The notes under the pieces: generated by a model
What the model was told of the DNA's origin: nothing
What the model saw: only the letters and a program-made list of their open reading frames with translations
Database searches by the model: none
From: Fidelibacterota bacterium
GTDB lineage: Bacteria; Fidelibacterota; Fidelibacteria; Fidelibacterales; Fidelibacteraceae
Direction of reading: 5' to 3'
DNA: 7,543 nucleotides
Assembly: GCA_016937825.1 (NCBI GenBank)
Contig: JAFGVT010000066.1
Span: 1-7,543, forward strand
Shown here: positions 1 through 5,826 of the stretch, in pieces
Position numbering within the stretch: the stretch's first letter is position 1
Layout of the letters: every line of letters starts with the position of its first letter
Made by a program: the position numbers and the translations under genes

Positions 1-956
1 CAGGGAACGGGATCGAATTTGGCGGAAAACTCGAAGAGGGAAAAATAGTCCTTGACCGGGTCGATGCTCAGCGGAAGGTAGCTCGGCGGGACGTCAATAT
101 CGGAAAACTCATAAACAAAGGGGTCGGGGTTCAGAGTGAAATCCCGGAAAGCGAAGCTGCGCTCGTAATCCAGTTTTGCCTGATAGCCGGGATCCGGACC
201 GTCGTGGTCGAACACCGCCTGGCAGATATCGGTCTCCGCGGCGGAAAGCGCGATATCATACGAATCCGTGGCGGCGCACATGGCAAAGAGGAATCCGCCG
301 TTGACCACGAAGTCCCTGATCTTTTCCGCGACGGCCAGTTTCAGCTGAGAGACTTTTTTATAGCCCAGTTCCGCCGCCAGTTTTTCCTGGGTCAGCTGTT
401 CGTTGATATACCAGGCGGCATTCCGGTAATTCCCGTAGAATTTCCCGTACTGTCCCGTAAAATCCTCGTGATGCAGGTGCAGCCAGTCGTATTTCCGCAA
501 GTCTCCGCCCAGGATCTCCCTGTCGTACACCTTCTCATAGGGGATCTCCGCATAGCTCAGGGCCAGGGTTACGGCATCGTCCCAGGGAAGCGTGTTCGGG
601 GGTGTGTAAACGGCGATCTCCGGGGCTTTTTCAAGCAGCACGACATGCATGTTCCTCTCTTCGATCACCTCCGATATCCCGGCACGCTCCGCGCCGCTGA
701 TCTTTTCATAGCTTACCCCCCTGAGCAAACACTCTTTTTCGATCAGCTCGGCAGAGCCCATGCAAAACGAACCGCCGCGGTAATTCAGCATCCATTCCAC
801 ATCGATCTCCCGCTGAAGAGCGAAATAGGCGATGCCGTAGGCCTTGAGATGATTGCTTTGCCGCTGGTCCATGGGAATGAGGATATCCGCCGTCAAAAAG
901 GATGAGAGGGACAGCAGCAGGGCCATGAGCGCGGGGAATGTGGATCTTCGTTTCAT
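1..956 (-). CDS. Secreted conserved protein of the Bacteroidota 'asparagine synthetase B'-labelled family, 3' end outside window
   Basis: The minus-strand frame is open from the ATG at 956-954 to the left edge: 318 codons with no stop, so the C-terminus is missing. Residues 1-23 form a signal peptide (basic MKRR, then a leucine-rich core ending LTA), and the mature protein would start near DILIPMD. There is no lipobox. Conserved-looking blocks are NHLKAYGIAY (about 35-44), LNYRGGSF (57-64), LHHEDFTGQYGKFY (about 160-173) and GGFLFAMCAATDSYD (220-234). The last block resembles the nucleophile-elbow region of ThuA/class-I glutamine-amidotransferase-like folds. From memory, close relatives in Bacteroidota genomes are named 'asparagine synthetase B'. 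This sequence lacks what AsnB needs: there is no N-terminal Cys2 amidotransferase nucleophile and no SGGxDS ATP-binding loop in the visible part, and it is exported. I would therefore not assign that activity; the function is unknown. It is transcribed divergently from the operon at 1015. No Shine-Dalgarno precedes the start. Confidence 0.8.
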   Translation of the reverse strand, partial: MKRRSTFPALMALLLSLSSFLTADILIPMDQRQSNHLKAYGIAYFALQREIDVEWMLNYRGGSFCMGSAELIEKECLLRGVSYEKISGAERAGISEVIEERNMHVVLLEKAPEIAVYTPPNTLPWDDAVTLALSYAEIPYEKVYDREILGGDLRKYDWLHLHHEDFTGQYGKFYGNYRNAAWYINEQLTQEKLAAELGYKKVSQLKLAVAEKIRDFVVNGGFLFAMCAATDSYDIALSAAETDICQAVFDHDGPDPGYQAKLDYERSFAFRDFTLNPDPFVYEFSDIDVPPSYLPLSIDPVKDYFSLFEFSAKFDPVP

Positions 957-1014
957 TGGAAGGTAATTTAGACAAAATGATTTAATAATAAAAATTTTTT
1001 AATTATAATATCAA
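957..1014. promoter_or_regulatory. AT-rich divergent intergenic region, probable back-to-back promoters
   Basis: This 58-base, strongly AT-rich gap separates two divergent starts (956 minus, 1015 plus), so promoters for both directions must lie in or near it unless they sit inside the genes. Imperfect candidates are visible. TAATTTAG at 964-971 (plus) and TCATTTTG, the reverse complement of 973-980 (minus), each match the Bacteroidota -7 element TAnnTTTG at 7 of 8 positions. Neither has a TTG at the expected -33 distance. A perfect TATAAT occurs at 1004-1009 on the plus strand, but it is only five bases from the start codon and would give an essentially leaderless transcript. None of these is decisive. 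Neither gene start has a Shine-Dalgarno. Confidence 0.4.
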
Positions 1015-1860
1015 ATGAAAAACATTAAGCAACCCCTTATTCGAACGGCGCTCTTCGCACTTGCCCTGCTTTCCGCCGCGTGCGACAGCACGCCGACGGC
1101 CGAGATCTGCGTCAGCATCCCGCCCCAGGCCTATCTGGTGAAACGTATCGCCGGGGAAAGCACGCCGGTCACCGTCATGATCCCGCCCGGCTCCGCGCCG
1201 CCCACCTACGCCCCCAGCGCGTCGCAGATACGCGACCTGCACGAATGCAAACTGTATGTCCTGAACGGGCACCCCGATTTTCATTTCGAGGCCATGCACA
1301 TCAATCCCTTCCTGAAAGGTCACCCCGAAGTGCTTACGGTATCGATGGCCGATTCGGCCGACCTGATGCGGGGAGATTCCCATATCTGGCTGTCGCCGGC
1401 GATCATGCGGGCGGCCGCCGGAAAGATCGTAAAAAAACTCTGCCTGCTCTATCCCGGAAGACAGGATGAATTGAATGAAAATTACCGTTTGCTGATCAGG
1501 GATATCGACGATCTTGATGTCGAATTGCGGGGCGTATTCGCCTCCCTCCAGGGCGCCAAATTCATGACCCTCCACCCTTCCTGGGGTTACTTTTCACGGG
1601 AATACGGCCTGCAGCAGGTCAGCATCCATCATGAGAACAAGGCGCCTGCGGCGCAGGAACTGGCGGAACTGATCGAACAGGCGAAAGCGGACTCGATCAG
1701 GATCCTTTTCATTCAAAAGGAATTCTCCTTTGAACAGCTCTCGGTCATTTCGCAGGAGATCGACGCCAGCATCATCCCGCTTGACCCCCTGAACGAATCC
1801 TGGCTGGAAAACCTCAGGCAGACCGGCCGCATATTCCAAAAGGCAATGAATGAACACTAG
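1015..1860 (+). CDS. ZnuA-like metal-binding lipoprotein (ABC transporter solute-binding protein, cluster A-I)
   Basis: 281 residues. A lipoprotein signal (residues 1-22, lipobox LSAAC with C23) places the protein on the periplasmic side of a membrane. The body fits the ZnuA/TroA family that captures Zn2+ or Mn2+ for an ABC importer. ICVSIPPQAYLVKRIAG (31-47) is the first strand and helix. PGSAPPTYAPSASQI (58-72) is the segment that normally carries ligand 1. DSHIWLSP (121-128) carries ligand H123, TLHPSWGYFSREYGL (185-199) carries H187, and PLDPL (255-259) carries D257. E. coli ZnuA reads SPHDY where this protein reads APPTY, so the first ligand His is replaced by P63. H86, H90 and H95 lie just downstream and could compensate. 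The usual acidic/His-rich loop is absent. No permease or ATPase gene is in the window; the next gene starts before this one stops (11-base overlap). The start was chosen because it gives a complete signal peptide. Family assignment is firm; metal specificity is not. Confidence 0.88.
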   Translation: MKNIKQPLIRTALFALALLSAACDSTPTAEICVSIPPQAYLVKRIAGESTPVTVMIPPGSAPPTYAPSASQIRDLHECKLYVLNGHPDFHFEAMHINPFLKGHPEVLTVSMADSADLMRGDSHIWLSPAIMRAAAGKIVKKLCLLYPGRQDELNENYRLLIRDIDDLDVELRGVFASLQGAKFMTLHPSWGYFSREYGLQQVSIHHENKAPAAQELAELIEQAKADSIRILFIQKEFSFEQLSVISQEIDASIIPLDPLNESWLENLRQTGRIFQKAMNEH

Positions 1861-2770
1861 GCCACCCCTCATTCTTCTCTACCTCCTCTTTTTTGTGAAT
1901 GTCCTGCTCTTTGGTTCTTCCTGGATGTTCAACAAAATGGTCCTTGAGGAAGGGGCAAGTCCCATATGGGCAGCGGCGGTCCGGCAGTCCATCGCGGCAC
2001 TCGTCTTTCTGCTGGTGTTTTTGATCAAACGCCCCGTATTCAAACTGAAGCGGCAACACCTTAAGCTCATCGTCTTCTACGGCGTTTTCATGATGGCGCT
2101 TGCCCATGTCTTCGCCTTCAGCGGGCAGGACCACATCGGTTCGGGACTGGCCAGCATCGTGTTCAGCTTTTTCCCGCTGGCTATTGTGATCATTTCATCG
2201 CTCCTGATCCCGAAAAGCGAACCGCTCACCCTGAAGAAAGTTGCGGGCACGCTCATCGGGCTTGCGGGGATCGTGCTGATCTTTTATTCCCGCGGCGGCA
2301 CGGAAGCCGAGGGGTCCCGGGTAGCCGGTATTTTTCTCATCCTGATCTCGGTATTCGTCAACGCCCTGCCGAATGTGATCATCAAGCGGGACGGCGCCGA
2401 ACTGGATCCGCTCGTTCTCAATACCGGCGGATTCCTGATCGCCGCACCGCTGTTGCTCCTCTTCGCCCTGATCTTTGAAGGCGTTCCGGTCTTTACCTTT
2501 ACCCGGAAAATGATCCTCTCGGAATTATATCTCGGCATTCTGTGCAGCGCTCTTGCCTTTTTTCTTTACTTCTATCTTCTGCGTCATATTTCCGTATTTA
2601 AAATGTCGCTTTCGGCATACCTGACACCCGTGGTCGCGGTGCTGCTGGGATATCTTTTTTTTGATGAAAAATTGTCAGCAGATCATTATATTGGCATGTT
2701 TTTGATCTTTACCGGAATTTTCATAACAGAGATTAAGCAAAATGTTAAACGCAGACCTGAGATTTTATAA
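1850..2770 (+). CDS. EamA/DMT-superfamily inner-membrane transporter
   Basis: 306 residues with about ten hydrophobic segments (near 8-24, 38-60, 72-90, 98-120, 130-147, 157-175, 188-209, 223-243, 251-271 and 278-294). These form two repeated five-helix halves typical of EamA (RhaT/YdcZ-like) drug/metabolite transporters. Each half has the family-like ending: GLASIVFSFFPLAIVII, then PLTLKKVAGTLIGLAGIVLI (126-145) in the first, and SAYLTPVVAVLLGYLFFDEKL (255-275) followed by a final helix in the second. The C-terminus is basic (KQNVKRRPEIL), consistent with the cytosol. Members export or import small metabolites such as amino acids, nucleosides or riboflavin; the sequence does not reveal the substrate here. 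The ATG at 1850 overlaps the preceding gene by 11 bases in another frame. The next in-frame Met (M26) would remove the first helix, so the overlap is accepted. The gene also overlaps the following one by 29 bases, suggesting translational coupling. Confidence 0.9.
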   Translation: MNTRPPLILLYLLFFVNVLLFGSSWMFNKMVLEEGASPIWAAAVRQSIAALVFLLVFLIKRPVFKLKRQHLKLIVFYGVFMMALAHVFAFSGQDHIGSGLASIVFSFFPLAIVIISSLLIPKSEPLTLKKVAGTLIGLAGIVLIFYSRGGTEAEGSRVAGIFLILISVFVNALPNVIIKRDGAELDPLVLNTGGFLIAAPLLLLFALIFEGVPVFTFTRKMILSELYLGILCSALAFFLYFYLLRHISVFKMSLSAYLTPVVAVLLGYLFFDEKLSADHYIGMFLIFTGIFITEIKQNVKRRPEIL

Positions 2771-3236
2771 TCATCCCTTCGGAAAATTGCACATTGCCGT
2801 TCACGAGGAACGCATTGTGGCGATTTCCTTCGCACCCATCGAAAGGTCCTGGCTGAAAGCCCTGGTCGAAGAACCCGGAACAAGGTTTTTCAACGGGTCC
2901 CTGTCCGACCTTCCCCGGCAAATGGATTCCTTTTTTTCGGGCCTTGACCCTCATTTCAATTTGAAGATCACCCTGCACGGCACGCCCTTCGAGACAGCGG
3001 TATGGAAAGCCTGCATGAATATTTCCTACGGAAAGACCGCCACCTATGCCGCCATTGCGGAGGAGATCGGCAGTCCGAATGCGGTCCGCGCCGTCGGGAC
3101 GGCCCTGTCCGCCAACCCGATCCCGATCATTGTCCCCTGCCACCGCGTGATCCGGACGGACGGCTCGCTCGGGGGGTTCCGCGGCGGGCTTAAATTGAAA
3201 CAGCAATTATTAGACATGGAAAAAGGGATTGAATGA
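2742..3236 (+). CDS. ogt: Methylated-DNA--[protein]-cysteine S-methyltransferase (O6-alkylguanine-DNA alkyltransferase)
   Basis: 164 residues, a normal length for a single-domain Ogt/MGT. It repairs O6-alkylguanine (and O4-alkylthymine) by moving the alkyl group irreversibly to its own cysteine, in the cytosol. The N-terminal part (6-75) is the ribonuclease-H-like domain. The C-terminal part holds the DNA-binding helix-turn-helix and active site. The motif VPCHRVI (131-137) contains the acceptor C133 with H134. By alignment from memory with human MGMT, R116 in VRAVG is the arginine finger that fills the gap left by the flipped base, Y102 is the equivalent of Tyr114, and N125 in SANP equals Asn137. 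All are present, so it should be active. The start at 2742 is supported because the conserved LRFYNHPFGKL segment begins at residue 6. It therefore truly overlaps the EamA gene by 29 bases. Its stop shares ATGA with the next start. It lacks Ada's N-terminal methylphosphotriester and AraC domains. Confidence 0.96.
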   Translation: MLNADLRFYNHPFGKLHIAVHEERIVAISFAPIERSWLKALVEEPGTRFFNGSLSDLPRQMDSFFSGLDPHFNLKITLHGTPFETAVWKACMNISYGKTATYAAIAEEIGSPNAVRAVGTALSANPIPIIVPCHRVIRTDGSLGGFRGGLKLKQQLLDMEKGIE

Positions 3237-5740
3237 GACGTCTTGCACTTTTGTTCTTTGTTATACTGACGGTATCCTGTCAGCTGACCGAAACCCCCGC
3301 CCCCCGATCCTGGATACGCGTGAATCAGCTCGGCTACCTTCCGGAGTCCGTCAAGACCATCGTCTTCTGTTCGCTGGATGACAAGACGCATCCCGCGGTG
3401 TTCCAGCTGGTTGACGCTCTCACGGACGAGATCGTCCTCGAGAGCGGCGCCATCGATTCCTGCGGAGCCTACGGTCCTTTCGCCGCTACCTACCGCTTTG
3501 ATCTTTCGGGCTTCAACGCACCCGGAAAATACTATATTCGTTCGGAGAACGTTCAGTCCCCCGCCTTTCTGATCAATGAAAACGTCTATGACGGCGCCGC
3601 CGATTTTCTGCTCCGCTACCTGCGTCAGCAGCGCTGCGGCTTCAATCCCTATCTGAACGATTCCTGCCATACCCGCGACGGATTCATCGTCTACGAGCCC
3701 GGCCGCGAGGGAGAGCACATCGACGTGACCGGCGGCTGGCACGATGCGACGGACTATCTGCAATATACCGCGACCTCCGCAAACGCCGTATTCCAGTTGC
3801 TGCTGGCTTACCGCGAAGCCCCGGGTTCCTTCCGGGATGCCTATGATGCGGACGGACTTCCCGGTGCGAACGGCGTTCCCGACGTGATCGACGAGGCCAA
3901 ATGGGGCATGGACTGGCTCTGCCGCATGAACCCCGCGCCCGACCGTTTTTTCAATCAGATCGCCGATGACCGCGACCATGCCGGATTCCGTCTGCCCACC
4001 GAAGACTCCGTGATCTATCATGAGACATGGGAAGGCCGCCCGGTCTATTTCTGCAGCGGGGAGGTTCAGGGATTGCGGCAGTACAAGAACCGTACGACCG
4101 GCGCCGCCTCGACGGCGGGAAAATTTTCCTCCGCCTTCGCGATCGGCACGGAAGTGCTTCAACCCTTCTACCCGCGCTATGCCGAATCGCTCGAATTGCG
4201 CGCCCAGCTCGCCTATGCCTACGGGAAACAGTATCCCGGCGCCTGCCAGACTGCCTCCTGCGTCTCACCCTATTTTTACGAAGAAGACAACTGGGCGGAC
4301 GACATGATGCTGGCCGCCGCTGAGCTGTACCGCCTGAACGGAAAAAAATATTTCAAGACCGAGGTCATGAAGTTTGCCGAAATGGAACCCGTCAGCCCCT
4401 GGATGGGCGCCGACACCGCGCGCCATTATCAGTGGTATCCCTTCTTCAATGCCGGCCATTACGAAGCCGCCTCGGCGCAGGATTTTGAGGAAAGCAATGA
4501 ACTGATCTCCTTATACCGGGAAGGGCTCGAACGGATCTACACGCGCGGGAAAGACAATCCCTTCCGCATCGGCATTCCCTTTATCTGGTGCTCCAATAAT
4601 TTTGTGACGGCGGCGCTGACGCAGATATCCCTCTATCAAAAGCTGAGCGGCGATACCCGCTACGATGAGATGGAAGCGGGACTGCGGGACTGGCTTTTCG
4701 GCTGTAATCCCTGGGGAACCGGCATGATCGTGGGATTCCCGCCTTTCGCGGACAACCCTGCCGATCCGCACAGTTCGCTCTCGTATCTCTACGACATGAA
4801 GATCGACGGCGGCCTGGTCGACGGCCCGGTCTACGGATCCATTTTCAACAGCTTGCAAGGCCTGCGTCTTCTGGAAGAGGATGAGTATGCGCCTTTCCAG
4901 TCCGACCTTGCGGTCTACCATGACGATGCCGGCGATTACTCGACCAACGAACCCACGATGGACGGCACGGCCTGCCTGATCACCTACCTGGCTTCCCTGG
5001 AATCCGGCAAGCCCGGGACCTTTCAGACCGTGGACGCCCAGGGCGCCATCATCCGCGGGAATCCCTCGAAAAAACAGATCGCCCTCGTTTTCACAGCCCA
5101 CGATTTTGCCGACGGTGGAAATGTCATCGCAGATACCCTGAAAGCACATAACATCCGGGGATCCTTCTTCCTGACGGGTGATTTTTACCGCAATCCCGAG
5201 TTCAAGCCGGTCATCAGAAAACTGATCGCCAACGGGAATTACATGGGCGCCCACTCGGACAAGCACCTGCTCTACAACCAATGGGACCATGCGCGCACAC
5301 TGAATATTACCGAAAGGGAATTCAAGGAGGACCTTCGAAAAAATTATGAAGCCATGGCGCAGTGGGGCATAGCCCGGGAAGACGCCCATTACTTTTTGCC
5401 TCCCTACGAATGGTACGACAAGCATATCGCGCTCTGGAGCTATCATGAAGGCCTCTCCCTGGTCAATATGACCCCCGGTACGCTTTCGCACACCGACTAC
5501 ACTACCCCTGACATGGGCGCCCGCTATCATGACAACAACGAGATCTATCAGTCCGTCATGCTCTGCGAGGAACAGAACACCCTGAACGGCTTCATGCTGC
5601 TGATCCACCTCGGCAGCGACGATTCCCGGCCGGAAAAATTCTACTCGGAACTGGACGAGCTGATCGCGGATCTTGACCGGATGGGTTACGAGTTTGTCAG
5701 GATCGATGAACTTTTGGATATGCCGTACCGACTGCGTTAA
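3233..5740 (+). CDS. Lipoprotein fusing GH9 glycoside hydrolase (with Ig-like CelD_N domain) to a divergent CE4-like polysaccharide deacetylase
   Basis: 835 residues. Residues 1-15 are a lipoprotein signal (LTVSC, C16), so the enzyme is envelope-anchored. Residues ~26-113, opening with IRVNQLGYLP, are the Ig-like cellulase domain. Residues ~118-590 are a GH9 (alpha/alpha)6 domain: VTGGWHDATDY (165-175) supplies the Asp pair D171/D174, NGVPDVIDEAKWGMDWL (213-229) is the usual helix, ADPHSSL (510-516) keeps the active-site H513, and DYSTNEPTMDGTA (568-580) supplies the acid E573. After a linker (~590-614), residues ~615-830 resemble CE4 deacetylases: LVFTAHDFADGG (618-629), SFFLTGDF, AHSDKH with H674/H678 (673-678), FLPPYEW (721-727) and LLIHLG with H792 (789-794). 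GH9 enzymes cut beta-1,4-glucans or, in one subgroup, remove glucosamine; CE4 enzymes remove acetyl groups. The start overlaps the ogt stop as ATGA, with a moderate AAAGGG upstream. A terminator follows. Domain calls are firm; the glycan substrate is unknown. Confidence 0.92.
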   Translation: MRRLALLFFVILTVSCQLTETPAPRSWIRVNQLGYLPESVKTIVFCSLDDKTHPAVFQLVDALTDEIVLESGAIDSCGAYGPFAATYRFDLSGFNAPGKYYIRSENVQSPAFLINENVYDGAADFLLRYLRQQRCGFNPYLNDSCHTRDGFIVYEPGREGEHIDVTGGWHDATDYLQYTATSANAVFQLLLAYREAPGSFRDAYDADGLPGANGVPDVIDEAKWGMDWLCRMNPAPDRFFNQIADDRDHAGFRLPTEDSVIYHETWEGRPVYFCSGEVQGLRQYKNRTTGAASTAGKFSSAFAIGTEVLQPFYPRYAESLELRAQLAYAYGKQYPGACQTASCVSPYFYEEDNWADDMMLAAAELYRLNGKKYFKTEVMKFAEMEPVSPWMGADTARHYQWYPFFNAGHYEAASAQDFEESNELISLYREGLERIYTRGKDNPFRIGIPFIWCSNNFVTAALTQISLYQKLSGDTRYDEMEAGLRDWLFGCNPWGTGMIVGFPPFADNPADPHSSLSYLYDMKIDGGLVDGPVYGSIFNSLQGLRLLEEDEYAPFQSDLAVYHDDAGDYSTNEPTMDGTACLITYLASLESGKPGTFQTVDAQGAIIRGNPSKKQIALVFTAHDFADGGNVIADTLKAHNIRGSFFLTGDFYRNPEFKPVIRKLIANGNYMGAHSDKHLLYNQWDHARTLNITEREFKEDLRKNYEAMAQWGIAREDAHYFLPPYEWYDKHIALWSYHEGLSLVNMTPGTLSHTDYTTPDMGARYHDNNEIYQSVMLCEEQNTLNGFMLLIHLGSDDSRPEKFYSELDELIADLDRMGYEFVRIDELLDMPYRLR

Positions 5741-5758
5741 ATATTTACCCGTAAAAAT

Positions 5759-5800
5759 AAAAAAGACACACTTGCGTATTTCGCGAGTGCGTCTTTTTTT
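5759..5800. terminator. Bidirectional intrinsic terminator between convergent genes
   Basis: This is a hairpin with arms 5759-5776 and 5782-5799 around a five-base TATTT loop. The inner stem is CACTTGCG against CGCGAGTG (one T-G pair), followed by one A-C mismatch, then GAC/GTC pairs and a run of six A:T pairs. One side begins with an A tract and the other ends in seven T (5794-5800), so the RNA from either strand forms a stem followed by a U run. It lies 18 bases after the stop of the GH9-deacetylase gene and 26 bases before the minus-strand stop at 5827, where a shared terminator would be expected. Confidence 0.93.
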
Positions 5801-5826
5801 AATTCCCATGAGTTCGCAGTTACATA

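Noticed and set aside
204..905. Plus-strand open frame of 233 codons
   Set aside because: It is antisense to the secreted family protein, whose signal peptide and conserved blocks support the minus strand.
991..1009. AT-rich palindromic stretch AAAATTTTTTAATTATAAT as an operator or terminator
   Set aside because: It is low-complexity A/T with no GC stem; it is better explained as promoter-region composition.
3044..4162. Minus-strand open frame of 372 codons across the ogt/GH9 junction
   Set aside because: It is antisense to two well-supported genes, its glycine/valine-rich low-information translation matches no family, and it has no start signal.
4511..5809. Long open frame on the minus strand (432 codons) opposite the GH9-deacetylase gene
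   Set aside because: It lies antisense to a gene with clear catalytic motifs throughout, has no recognisable domain, and runs through the terminator hairpin. It follows from the codon bias of the real gene.
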